Source: Caulobacterales bacterium
Lineage (GTDB): Bacteria > Pseudomonadota > Alphaproteobacteria > Caulobacterales > Caulobacteraceae
Length of the DNA: 40,157 bases
Assembly (NCBI GenBank): GCA_016183935.1
Contig: JACPDR010000049.1
Span: forward strand, 1 to 40,157
Direction: 5' to 3'
The stretch's first letter is position 1, and each line of letters starts with the position of its first letter. The notes beneath the pieces are model-generated. The model saw only the letters and a program-made list of their open reading frames with translations. It had not been told where the DNA came from and made no database searches. The translations under genes and the position numbers were made by a program. This document shows, in pieces, positions 17,711 to 24,919 of this stretch.

Positions 17711-18496
17711 TCAGGCGGTGGGTCGCACCGCGGCGGGCCGGGCTTCGTCCGGACGCAGGGTCAGCACGCGGACGCCGTCACGGGTGACCGCGACCGTGTG
17801 CTCGAACTGGGCGGAGAGCGTCCCGTCCACCGTGACCACGGTCCATCCGTCGTCCTCGGTCCGGACCGCCCTGCGTCCCTGATTCAGCATGGGCTCGATG
17901 GTGAAGACCATGCCTTCGCGCAGCGTCAGGCCCGTCCCCGGCTTGCCGAAATGCAGCACCTGCGGCGCCTCGTGCATCTCGCGCCCGATGCCGTGGCCGC
18001 AGTAGTCACGCACCACCGAATAGCCATTCCGTTTCGCGTGCCGCTCGATGGCGAAGCCGATGTCGCCCAGCCGGGCGCCCGGACGCACCGCGCGGATGCC
18101 TTTCCACATGGCCTCCCGGGTGGCCTGAACCAGCCGCCGCGCCGGGGCCGCCACATCGCCGATCAGGTAGGTCTTGCTGGAATCCGCGATGAAGCCGTGC
18201 TTCTCGAGCGTGATGTCCAGATTGACGATGTCGCCGTCCCGCAGGACCTCGTCCGCCGACGGGACGCCGTGGCAGACGACCTCGTTCCTCGAACTGTTGA
18301 GCACGAAACCGTAGCCGTACTGGCCCTTGCTGGCGGGCCGCGCGCCCAGCTCGTCGACGATGAACCCCTCGACCAGGTCGTTGACCTGCAGGGTGCTCAT
18401 TCCGGCCAGGGGCTGTCCGTCCAGGTGCGTGAACACCGACGCCAGCAGACGCCCCGCCTCCGCCATCAGCTCGATCTCGGCCGGCGTCTTGGTCAC
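17711..18496 (-). CDS. map: Type I methionyl aminopeptidase, ParD-linked copy
   Basis: This 261-residue enzyme removes N-terminal methionine. The five metal ligands are present as Asp94 (VNLDIT), Asp105 (FIADSSKTY), His168 (GHGIG), Glu201 (FTIEP) and Glu232 (AQFEHT), with catalytic His76 (VCHGVP). It should be active. There is no N-terminal zinc-finger or SH3-binding extension. The GTG start overlaps the stop of the ParD-like gene by four bases (GTGA), so its synthesis is tied to a ribbon-helix-helix protein rather than to a ribosomal-protein or secY-type operon. That hints at a secondary, regulated copy; whether another map exists is not visible here. It converges on the LVIVD gene with a 13-nt gap. 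Confidence 0.95.
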   Translation of the reverse strand: MTKTPAEIELMAEAGRLLASVFTHLDGQPLAGMSTLQVNDLVEGFIVDELGARPASKGQYGYGFVLNSSRNEVVCHGVPSADEVLRDGDIVNLDITLEKHGFIADSSKTYLIGDVAAPARRLVQATREAMWKGIRAVRPGARLGDIGFAIERHAKRNGYSVVRDYCGHGIGREMHEAPQVLHFGKPGTGLTLREGMVFTIEPMLNQGRRAVRTEDDGWTVVTVDGTLSAQFEHTVAVTRDGVRVLTLRPDEARPAAVRPTA

Positions 18497-18696
18497 GCCG
18501 CCGCGGCCGCCGGATCGACGCCCGCCGCCTTCAACTCACGCGCCACCAGCTCCTGGAAGCTGAGGCCCGGGTTCATCTCGCAGAGCATGCCGATCCTGAT
18601 CCAGAACGCCGCCTGGGCGTTGATCGACCGGCACGACGCCCGGCTCGCCCGGCGCAGCTGCTCGTGCAGTTCATCCTCGATGTTGACGATACCCAC
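18493..18696 (-). CDS. ParD-like antitoxin-family protein
   Basis: This encodes 67 residues from a GTG start with a good Shine-Dalgarno (AGGAG about 6 nt before it). The N-terminal strand (MGIVNIEDELHEQLRRASRA) and following helices (SINAQAAFWIRIGMLCEMNP, FQELVARELKAAGV) match a ribbon-helix-helix fold like ParD-like proteins, which usually repress their own promoter as dimers of dimers. No RelE/ParE-type toxin is adjacent. Instead the downstream partner is a methionine aminopeptidase, translated through a GTGA overlap. The palindrome at 18711-18725 directly upstream is the probable operator. Confidence 0.8.
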   Translation of the reverse strand: MGIVNIEDELHEQLRRASRASCRSINAQAAFWIRIGMLCEMNPGLSFQELVARELKAAGVDPAAAAA

Positions 18697-18710
18697 CGGG
18701 CGCTCCTGAC

Positions 18711-18736
18711 TATACGATTCGTATATGGCGTATATA
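18711..18736 (-). promoter_or_regulatory. Palindromic operator/promoter of the ParD-like/map pair
   Basis: An AT-rich patch in a GC-rich region contains tatacgattcgtata (18711-18725), a perfect 7+1+7 inverted repeat. A further cgtatat half-site lies at 18729-18735, repeating the one at 18720-18726 with 9-bp spacing. It lies 15 nt upstream of the start codon, overlaps likely -10 hexamers on the minus strand, and fits ribbon-helix-helix autoregulation. The palindrome centre is GATTC, a GANTC site of the kind methylated by CcrM in Caulobacterales. Confidence 0.6.
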
Positions 18737-18759
18737 GTCGAGCCCGGAGCGCGGCAAGC

Positions 18760-19152
18760 CTACCCCTCGGAGCGATCCCCGCCGCCACGATCGCGCTCAT
18801 AGCGTCGCTTGAGCGGAAACGGCGGCAGCCAGGCTTCGCGACGAAGGGTCCACAGTTCGTAGGTCGGCGTCATCTGGTCCGGCGCGTCCAGCGATCCCAG
18901 GCTGACTTCGATCTCGTCGGCGGTCCGCGCGAAAACGGACGAGCCGCAGCGCGGACAGAAGCACCGGCCCGCGTAGTCGCGTGTCTCGCCTTCGATCATC
19001 ACCGCGTCCCTGGGGAACACCCCGTACGCGTGAAACAGCGCCCCATGGTGCTTGCGGCAGTCGAGGCAGTGGCAAAGCCCGACCCGGTACGGGCGTCCCG
19101 TCGCCACGATCCGGACATCGCCGCACAGGCAACCGCCGGTGAACCGGTCCAT
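18760..19152 (-). CDS. GFA family (CENP-V/formaldehyde-activating-like) protein
   Basis: This 130-residue zinc-binding protein has the GFA pattern: GGCLCGDVRI, then CHCLDCRKHHGALF, then CFCPRCGSSVF, giving the two clusters of cysteines that bind zinc. Members are annotated after glutathione-dependent formaldehyde-activating enzyme, but most have no proven activity. ATG 19152 is preceded by a strong GAGGAG site (CGAGGAGACGCGGC); the in-frame start seven codons earlier would bypass it. It lies upstream of the ParD-like operator on the same strand but is probably a separate transcript. Confidence 0.88.
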   Translation of the reverse strand: MDRFTGGCLCGDVRIVATGRPYRVGLCHCLDCRKHHGALFHAYGVFPRDAVMIEGETRDYAGRCFCPRCGSSVFARTADEIEVSLGSLDAPDQMTPTYELWTLRREAWLPPFPLKRRYERDRGGGDRSEG

Positions 19153-19260
19153 GCCGCGTCTCCTCGAAATCAAGCGATCGGACTATCTACTACGAAAGCC
19201 GTCGGGGCGGGTTCGTATCAAGCGGGCGCAGTGAACGTCCGCCATGGGTGGAACGCGGTC

Positions 19261-19851
19261 CTACGGGCGAGCGCCTGCTGTGGTAAGCGCTACAGCATCA
19301 GCTTGGGAGTGGAGTCCGAGGTCTCGGTAAACCGCTTCTAGGCTGTTCCGGATATAGGCCGCGCGCTGGTCACCGGGCGCGCACTGCATCGAGCAGAGTG
19401 AGTGCGCCTCCTGAAGGAAGGGTAGTGCCAGCGACGGTCGAGCGGTGTTGGCGTAAAACTGCCCTCTATTTATCAGCAGCGGCAGCTGTTCGATGCTGTC
19501 GTCATCGTAGACTTCACCGTTGATGGCGGCGGCTTCGTCGTAGGCAGCCTCGGCCTCTTCAATGCGCCCTGTCGACGCGTAGTTGAGCCCGAGACTGGTG
19601 AGAACCATGGCCGTGTATGGCCCGTTCCCAAGGCCCTCTCGAGACAGGTTCAGTGCTCTGGTCAGCGGCTCCAAGGCTTCTTCGTAGCGGCCGTCGGCGA
19701 ACAGTGCCCGGCCTTGCGCCACCAGCCGGTCCACTGCGTCCATTGTCGAGTCGTCAGCGGCGCTTGGGCGGCTCTGCTTCTCAAACCCGCTCGCCGGTCC
19801 ACTGCCTATGATCAGCGCGGCTGCAACCGAAGCGCAGAGAACTTTGAGCAT
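19261..19851 (-). CDS. Secreted tetratricopeptide-repeat protein
   Basis: This encodes 196 residues with a signal peptide (MLKVLCASVAAALIIGSGPASG), then at least three TPR units. The clearest are residues ~44-77 (LVAQGRALFADGRYEEALEP) and ~85-118 (VLTSLGLNYASTGRIEEAEA), with a third around INRGQFYANTARPSLALPFL. It is probably a periplasmic scaffold; no enzymatic domain is present. ATG 19851 has GGAAG at a good distance and is chosen over a TTG two codons upstream. Base composition is noticeably less GC-rich than the neighbours, as in the Imm50-like gene upstream, suggesting recent acquisition. Confidence 0.75.
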   Translation of the reverse strand: MLKVLCASVAAALIIGSGPASGFEKQSRPSAADDSTMDAVDRLVAQGRALFADGRYEEALEPLTRALNLSREGLGNGPYTAMVLTSLGLNYASTGRIEEAEAAYDEAAAINGEVYDDDSIEQLPLLINRGQFYANTARPSLALPFLQEAHSLCSMQCAPGDQRAAYIRNSLEAVYRDLGLHSQADAVALTTAGARP

Positions 19852-20030
19852 TAGCAACTTCCACGAACGTTCAGGACCGGACCATTGATCACCTGGAGAT
19901 GGGATGCAATCGGGGGCTTGGATGCTAGCAGGCGCTGACGCCGCCCAGATGTCCGTTCAGAAGCGACTTCGTCCGCATCTTCCAACTCGAAGTTCGTGGG
20001 GACGACGCTACATCTCAGGCGGACTGCAAG

Positions 20031-20068
20031 GTCGCCTAAGGGTCGGGACCGGACGGTCACCTAAGGGT
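20031..20068. repeat. Pair of 13-bp direct repeats between TPR and Imm50-like genes
   Basis: The sequences gtcgcctaagggt (20031-20043) and gtcacctaagggt (20056-20068) match at 12 of 13 positions with a 25-bp period, ending 2 nt before the stop codon of the Imm50-like gene. They could bind a regulator of the downstream TPR gene, or be a chance duplication. The rest of the 219-nt gap (19852-20070) shows no gene. Confidence 0.4.
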
Positions 20069-20070
20069 GG

Positions 20071-20514
20071 TTAGCGGACTTCGTCCTGAACCTCGTATTG
20101 GCTGCCCGGCGGAATGCCGGGCTCGATGCTAATCGATAGCGATCGACCCTCAACAAACCCGGACAGGCCATAGGCTGGATCGAGTTCCACGCGAAAGCCC
20201 TCGTCGGGGCGGCCAACGATGCTGAGACCCATCAACGCATTCTGGTGATTGAAATCGTCAAGCTGCATTCCGGTGGTCTCGTCGATCCGGAAGGTGACGA
20301 CGGCATGGCCTTCAAAGACATAGTGACCATCCGGTTTGATCGCGCTTGTTACTTTGAAGCCGTGGACGCGGAGCAGACAGGTCGGTCCTGCGCGGTCGAA
20401 CGCGATGCTGATGACCTCGGCGTCATGAAAGCGAGGAGCGTGGCCGTCGAACCACTCCACAAGCTCCGCCCCACCGGGCACAGCGTTCAGTAGTTCGGTA
20501 TTCACAGTGGGCAC
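20071..20514 (-). CDS. Imm50-like hypothetical protein
   Basis: This encodes 147 residues from a GTG start. The segment FDGHAPRFHDAEVISIAFDR, then GPTCLLRVHGF and a C-terminal SLSISIEPG, resembles the beta-rich Imm50 family of polymorphic-toxin immunity proteins, where FHDAE is characteristic. No toxin, VgrG, Rhs or contact-inhibition gene is nearby, so if the assignment holds it is an orphan immunity gene. Stand-alone family members with unknown roles are also common. A second in-frame GTG three codons on is an alternative start. Composition is lower in GC than average for the window. Confidence 0.6.
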   Translation of the reverse strand: MPTVNTELLNAVPGGAELVEWFDGHAPRFHDAEVISIAFDRAGPTCLLRVHGFKVTSAIKPDGHYVFEGHAVVTFRIDETTGMQLDDFNHQNALMGLSIVGRPDEGFRVELDPAYGLSGFVEGRSLSISIEPGIPPGSQYEVQDEVR

Positions 20515-20548
20515 CCCTGTCAGGCGGCTAACCTGAACGAGACATCCA

Positions 20549-20574
20549 ATGTCCGCAACGGGTCAAAAGCGGAC
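20549..20574. repeat. Small hairpin repeat gtccgc/gcggac
   Basis: The arms gtccgc (20551-20556) and gcggac (20569-20574) enclose a 12-nt loop, aacgggtcaaaa. The pattern resembles a short dispersed alphaproteobacterial repeat recalled from other genomes, and it seeds a spurious 71-codon ORF starting MSATGQKRT. The gap 20515-20863 (349 nt) otherwise holds no convincing gene. It also contains the 14-bp palindrome ccccgttaacgggg at 20727-20740. Confidence 0.4.
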
Positions 20575-20726
20575 CTGGGGGCCCCGGTCACCCCGCCCGA
20601 AGACGCCGGCGCGCTCCGCACAGGTCGCACCACTCGCCGTCGGGCCGGTGCCGGTCCGGCCGCCAGCGGTGGCGGCGGCAACGCCACTGTCGGACGAGCG
20701 CGTTCAGAGCCTTGAGCATTCCGTTC

Positions 20727-20740
20727 CCCCGTTAACGGGG
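20727..20740. promoter_or_regulatory. 14-bp perfect palindrome in the gap before the M28 gene
   Basis: The sequence ccccgttaacgggg is a perfect inverted repeat centred on GTTAAC, 124 nt before the peptidase start. It could be an operator or a terminator stem without T-run. It carries the CtrA half-site TTAAC, but no second half-site lies at the required 7-nt spacing. Confidence 0.3.
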
Positions 20741-20863
20741 TCCCGGTTAGGTCGCGTATTCTAACGAAACCTGAGCAGACATGGTTGATCGCGGGCCGCC
20801 CTTCCCTTGATGACGAGCCCGGCTCGCCCGGCTAGGCTCGGCCGTCATCGGGGAGGATGGATC

Positions 20864-22750
20864 ATGCGGCTGTACTGGCTGGTCGGGGCGCTGGCGCTCG
20901 CGCTGCTGATCGGAGTCGCAGCGCTTCAGGTCCCGAGCCCCGTGGGGGCCGGCGCGGCGCCGACCGCCTTCTCGGCGGAGCGCGCCATGGCCGACGTGCG
21001 CGAGCTGGCGCAACGGCCGCATCCGGTCGGATCGGCCGACCACGCCCGGGTGCGGGATGTCCTGCTGCGGCGGATGACCGAACTGGGCCTGCAGACCTCG
21101 ACCCAGTCCGGGCCGATCTCTCGCGGCTCGGCGCGCTACCTGCGGCGGATCGGGGGCGACCCCGAGGCGGCGAACTTCACCGCCACCAACCTGGTCGGCG
21201 TCCTGCCGGGCCGCGACCCGTCCCTCCCCGCCGTGGCGCTGATGGCCCACTACGACACCGTGCCGGGCTCGGCCGGGGCGGCGGACGATTCGGCCGGCGT
21301 GGCGGCGGTGCTGGAGAGTGTCCGGGCGATCCGCGCGCGAGGACCGGCCGACCGGACGCTGGTGGTGCTGATGACCGACGCCGAGGAGATCGGTCTGGAC
21401 GGGGCGCGGGTGTTCTGGGGCGGCCATCCGCTGCGCGACCGGATCGGGGCGGTGATCAATCTGGAGGCGCGCGGCGGCGGCGGCCGGGCCATGATGTTCG
21501 AGACCGGGCGCGGCGCCGCCGAGACCGTCGCCCTGTTCGGCCGCGCCGGCGTCCGGGCCGATGGCGGCGTCACGACCAATTCGCTGGCGGCCTTCGTCTA
21601 TGAGCGGATGCCGAACGGCACCGACTTCACCATCCCCAAGGACCGCGGCGTCCAGGGCCTGAACCTCGCCTTCATCGGACGGCCCGAGCAGTACCATGGG
21701 GACTCCAGGCCCGAGGCGCTCGACCGGGGCGCGGTCCAGCACATCGGCTCGCAGGCGCTGGAGAGCGCCGACGCCCTGCTGCGCGCGCAGGTCCTGCCCG
21801 CCCGCGGCGCCGACAGGGTCTACGCCGACCTGTTCGGTCGGGTCGTCCTCGACCACGCGCCGGCGACGGGCTGGGGTCTGCTGGCGCTGGCGGCGCTGCT
21901 GCTGGCCGGCGCGACCTGGCGGGCGCGGAGCCGGGCGGGGCTGACGTTCGCCGACCTGGGGCGCGGCGCCGTCGACGGCGTCTGGTTCCTCGCCACCGGT
22001 CTGGTGCTGACCCAGGCGGTGCGGACCCTCGCCGGATCGATGGCGGCGCGGGCCGAAAGCGCCGACGCATACTACACCCTGCTGGCGCGCCTGCCATGGA
22101 TGGAGGCGGGCGCGGCCCTGACCGTGCTGGCCCTCGGCATGGCCGTGCTGGGCGGACGGAGCCGGCCGGATCGGCGCGTCACGGCGGGCGCCATCGCGGC
22201 CGCCGCCGTGCTGGCGCTGGCCCTTGGGGGGCTGAACCCCATCGTCATTGGCGCCGCCGTGGTCGCCATCGGCCTGTCGCTGGCCCCGGGACTGGCCGCC
22301 CGGACGGCGTGGGGCGGCTGGACCGGCCTGATCGCCCTGGTTCTCGCCCTCGGCGCCGTCGCCCAGACCGTCGCGCCCCAGACCGCCTTCCTGTTCCTGT
22401 GGCCCGCCCTGCCGGCGGCGGGTGTCGCGGCGCTGGCCGCCTTCGTGGACCCGGGCCTGACCCGTCCCCGGTCGCTGGGCCCCGTCGCGATCGTCGCCGC
22501 CATCGGGGGCGGCTGGCTGGTCGCCCTGTCGCATCCGGTGTTCCTCGGCATCGGCCTGGACCTGCCCGGCGTGCTGGCCCTGATCGGGCTGCTGACGTTG
22601 ATGCTGGTCCGGCCGCTGTCGCCCGGGCGCGCCGCCGTCCGGCCGTGGCTGATGGCGGCGCTGGCGGTGCTGGCGCTGGGCGGCGCGCTGTCCTTCGCCG
22701 CCCGGTCGGCCGAGCCGGCGCCGGCGGCGGAGACTCCCGCGGCGGTTTGA
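20864..22750 (+). CDS. M28 family zinc peptidase with C-terminal membrane domain
   Basis: This 628-residue protein has an N-terminal membrane anchor (residues 4-24). An M28 aminopeptidase domain (about 40-310) follows, with metal ligands in ALMAHYDTVPGS (His129), GAADDSAGVAAVLE (Asp141) and MTDAEEIGLDG (catalytic Glu174/Glu175). Later ligands probably lie in NLEARGGGG and EQYHGD. The last ~300 residues form eight or nine transmembrane helices, as in ER-metallopeptidase-1-like proteins. The active domain is predicted to be periplasmic, cleaving peptides or amino-acid conjugates; the substrate is unknown. ATG 20864 has a strong GGGGAGG site. An upstream in-frame start lacks one and would precede the anchor with an unlikely basic stretch. 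Confidence 0.9.
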   Translation: MRLYWLVGALALALLIGVAALQVPSPVGAGAAPTAFSAERAMADVRELAQRPHPVGSADHARVRDVLLRRMTELGLQTSTQSGPISRGSARYLRRIGGDPEAANFTATNLVGVLPGRDPSLPAVALMAHYDTVPGSAGAADDSAGVAAVLESVRAIRARGPADRTLVVLMTDAEEIGLDGARVFWGGHPLRDRIGAVINLEARGGGGRAMMFETGRGAAETVALFGRAGVRADGGVTTNSLAAFVYERMPNGTDFTIPKDRGVQGLNLAFIGRPEQYHGDSRPEALDRGAVQHIGSQALESADALLRAQVLPARGADRVYADLFGRVVLDHAPATGWGLLALAALLLAGATWRARSRAGLTFADLGRGAVDGVWFLATGLVLTQAVRTLAGSMAARAESADAYYTLLARLPWMEAGAALTVLALGMAVLGGRSRPDRRVTAGAIAAAAVLALALGGLNPIVIGAAVVAIGLSLAPGLAARTAWGGWTGLIALVLALGAVAQTVAPQTAFLFLWPALPAAGVAALAAFVDPGLTRPRSLGPVAIVAAIGGGWLVALSHPVFLGIGLDLPGVLALIGLLTLMLVRPLSPGRAAVRPWLMAALAVLALGGALSFAARSAEPAPAAETPAAV

Positions 22751-22799
22751 AATCGCCATATCCCAGCCTGGCGGCTCGGCGCCGCGAACGGAGACTCCC

Positions 22800-23249
22800 G
22801 TGCCCGAACGACCGATCTACCTCGAGGACCTCCATGTCGGGCAGACCTTCTTGTCCGGCTCCGTCACCGTCACGGCTGACGAGATCAAGGCGTTCGCCCG
22901 ACAGTACGACCCCCAGCCCTTCCACCTCGACGAAGACGCCGGGCGGGACAGCCTGTTCGGCGGTCTGGCGGCCAGCGGCTGGCACACGGCGGCGCTGAGC
23001 ATGCGGATGCTGGTCGACGGCCTGCCGTTCGCCGGCGGGCTGATCGGCGTCGGCGGCGAAACCACCTGGCCCCGCCCCACCCGCCCGGGCGACACGCTCA
23101 CCGTCCATGTCGAGGTGCTGGAGATCACGCCGTCGAAGTCCCGCCCCGACCGCGGCATGGTCCGCACCCGCAACGAGACCCGCAACCAGAACGGCGAGCC
23201 GGTGCAGATCTCCACCCTCGGCATGGTGGCGTGGCGACGGCCGGGGTGA
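22800..23249 (+). CDS. MaoC-like (R)-hydratase domain protein
   Basis: This 149-residue single hot-dog protein starts at GTG with GGAG just upstream (cggagactccc). The hydratase motif is present as YDPQPFHLDEDAG, supplying the catalytic Asp37 and His42, followed by LFGGLAASGWHTAALSMRM for the hot-dog helix. Such proteins hydrate trans-2-enoyl-CoA or related thioesters. A precise substrate cannot be read off. It follows the M28 gene by 49 nt, but a shared function is not obvious. Repeat copy C lies 36 nt downstream. Confidence 0.9.
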   Translation: MPERPIYLEDLHVGQTFLSGSVTVTADEIKAFARQYDPQPFHLDEDAGRDSLFGGLAASGWHTAALSMRMLVDGLPFAGGLIGVGGETTWPRPTRPGDTLTVHVEVLEITPSKSRPDRGMVRTRNETRNQNGEPVQISTLGMVAWRRPG

Positions 23250-23285
23250 CCGGACCCGCCCGCCGCCCACTCCGCTGTTTCCGCC

Positions 23286-23419
23286 GTCATCCTCGGGCTT
23301 GACCCGAGGATCAGACCGTCCGGTGCGCGGTGGCGAGAAGATGCGGTCACCTCGCAGGGCCGCCTCCGTCGCACAGCACGGCCCCACGTCTGATCCTCGG
23401 GTCAAGCCCGAGGATGACG
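23286..23419 (+). repeat. REPIN-like palindrome pair, copy C
   Basis: This is the third copy of the composite element: an opening palindrome at 23286-23316, closing inverse at 23387-23419, and a core aligning with copies A (reversed) and B, including accgtccggtgc and gcacagc blocks. The core is more diverged than A against B. It occupies the first half of the 353-nt gap between the MaoC gene and recA. The remainder is the recA promoter region. Confidence 0.82.
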
Positions 23420-23472
23420 AGGGAGGGTAGTCGATACGTCAAAATCGGACGCATCCCGCCTCGTCCCGAAAA

Positions 23473-23493
23473 GAACATATTGGCAACCGGAAC
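23473..23493 (+). promoter_or_regulatory. Candidate LexA (SOS) box upstream of recA
   Basis: The sequence GAAC-N7-CAAC at 23473-23487, followed by another GAAC at 23490-23493, approximates the alphaproteobacterial LexA site GAAC-N7-GAAC with one mismatch. It lies 110-130 nt before the recA start, in a locally AT-rich stretch suited to a promoter. Assignment rests on position and partial consensus only. Confidence 0.45.
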
Positions 23494-23602
23494 AAACCGT
23501 GCACATATCCCCTCTCACAGGGAGCGGGTCACGGTCATCGGACCGAAGGCGGGCCTCTCCCCCGGGTACCGAACGGGAATCATGGCAAGGGAGAGTGGCA
23601 AG

Positions 23603-24685
23603 GTGGCGGCACAGGCGAATTTGAAATTGGTCGGCAAGGACGACGGCGACAAGCAGCGGGCTCTGGAGGCGGCGATCGCCCAGATCGACCGCGCCTTCGG
23701 CAAGGGCTCGGTGATGAAGCTCGGCAAGAACGGCGTGACCGAGGCCATTCCCTCGGTGTCGACCGGCTCGCTGGGCCTCGACATGGCGCTGGGCATCGGC
23801 GGCCTGCCGCGCGGTCGGGTCATCGAGGTGTTCGGGCCGGAAAGCTCGGGCAAGACGACGCTGGCGCTGCACACCGTGGCCGAGATCCAGAAGTCGGGCG
23901 GCACGGCCGCCTTCGTCGACGCCGAGCACGCGCTGGACCCGGGCTACGCCCAGAAGCTGGGCGTCAACCTCGACGACCTGCTGGTGTCGCAGCCTGACAC
24001 CGGCGAGCAGGCGCTCGAGATCGTCGACACCCTGGTGCGCTCCGGCGCCGTGGACATCGTGGTCGTCGACTCCGTCGCCGCCCTGACGCCGCGCGCCGAG
24101 ATCGAGGGCGAGATGGGCGACAGCCTGCCCGGCCTGCAGGCCCGCCTGATGAGCCAGGCGCTGCGCAAGCTGACCGCCTCGATCAACAAGTCGCAGTGCA
24201 TCGTGCTGTTCATCAACCAGATCCGCCACAAGATCGGCGTCATGTACGGCTCGCCCGAGACGACGACGGGCGGAAACGCGCTGAAATTCTACGCCTCGGT
24301 CCGCCTCGACATCCGCCGCACCGGTGCGATCAAGGACCGCGACGAGGTGGTCGGCAACACCACCCGGGTGAAGGTGGTCAAGAACAAGGTCGCCCCGCCG
24401 TTCCGCGAGGTCATCTTCGACATCATGTACGGCGAGGGCATCTCCAAGCTGGGCGAGATCATCGACCTGGGCGTCAAGGCCGGGGTGATCGAGAAGTCCG
24501 GCAGCTGGTTCTCGTACGACAGCCAGCGTATCGGTCAGGGCCGCGAAAACGTGCGCGCCTTCCTCAAGGCCAATCCCGACATCGCCGACTCGATCGAGAA
24601 GGCGGTGCGCGCCTCGACCAACAAGATCGCCGAGGAGCTGCTGGGCACGCCCGAGCCCGACGAAGGCCAGGACCTCGAAGGCTAG
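23603..24685 (+). CDS. recA: Recombinase RecA
   Basis: This 360-residue protein drives strand exchange and LexA self-cleavage. Walker A is GPESSGKTT and Walker B is [10 protein letters not shown]. The DNA-binding loop L2 region lies around [19 protein letters not shown], and an acidic C-terminal tail ends [11 protein letters not shown]. The GTG at 23603 is preferred: it has AAGGGAGA 8 nt upstream and gives [20 protein letters not shown], close in form to the Caulobacter N-terminus. ATG 23582 (seven codons longer) is the alternative. Any start further upstream would translate repeat C. Two hairpins with T-runs follow. Confidence 0.97.
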   Translation: MAAQANLKLVGKDDGDKQRALEAAIAQIDRAFGKGSVMKLGKNGVTEAIPSVSTGSLGLDMALGIGGLPRGRVIEVFGPESSGKTTLALHTVAEIQKSGGTAAFVDAEHALDPGYAQKLGVNLDDLLVSQPDTGEQALEIVDTLVRSGAVDIVVVDSVAALTPRAEIEGEMGDSLPGLQARLMSQALRKLTASINKSQCIVLFINQIRHKIGVMYGSPETTTGGNALKFYASVRLDIRRTGAIKDRDEVVGNTTRVKVVKNKVAPPFREVIFDIMYGEGISKLGEIIDLGVKAGVIEKSGSWFSYDSQRIGQGRENVRAFLKANPDIADSIEKAVRASTNKIAEELLGTPEPDEGQDLEG

Positions 24686-24711
24686 GAGACCGGAACCCAC
24701 GCATCGGACGA

Positions 24712-24735
24712 TCCGGACTCTTCGGACGGCTTTTT
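24712..24735 (+). terminator. Short hairpin with T-run after recA
   Basis: The sequence tccgga-ctc-ttcgga (24712-24726) forms a 6-bp stem with one G-U pair and a tight loop, followed 4 nt later by ttttt (24731-24735). It begins 26 nt after the recA stop and is probably a weak intrinsic terminator. Confidence 0.5.
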
Positions 24736-24821
24736 GCGAGTTTTACCCGGACAGAACCTGAACTTCTCCGGCCGGGTCCGCCGACCCGCCACCGACCCCG
24801 CCGGGCCGGGCCGGACGGAGC

Positions 24822-24860
24822 GGCCGCTCGATCCCCACCCGGATCGGGCGGCCTTTTTTT
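24822..24860 (+). terminator. Strong intrinsic terminator
   Basis: The stem ggccgctcgatcc (24822-24834) pairs with ggatcgggcggcc (24841-24853) over 13 bp with one G-U pair around a ccaccc loop, followed at once by seven T residues (24854-24860). It is the clearest Rho-independent terminator in the window. It lies 60 nt upstream of the next small gene, which therefore needs its own promoter unless this is an attenuator. Confidence 0.85.
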
Positions 24861-24919
24861 GCAAGGGGGACCTTTCTCCGAAGCCCGCGGTTGTCGGGTT
24901 CGTCAAACCGGAGCCCGCC

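Noticed and set aside
20549..20764. A 71-codon ORF beginning MSATGQKRTW
   Set aside because: It starts inside a hairpin repeat, has Pro/Ala/Arg low-complexity content and no RBS. Similar starts recur as spurious calls from dispersed repeats.
20747..22759. A 670-codon open frame on the minus strand opposite the M28 peptidase gene
   Set aside because: It mirrors the plus-strand gene, has low-complexity Arg/Gly/Gln composition, no domains and no RBS. It is a high-GC antisense shadow, as is the 648-codon plus-strand frame opposite cckA (34944-36890).
24734..24919. N-terminal extension of the 68-aa protein
   Set aside because: It would be translated across a strong intrinsic terminator and shows no conserved sequence.
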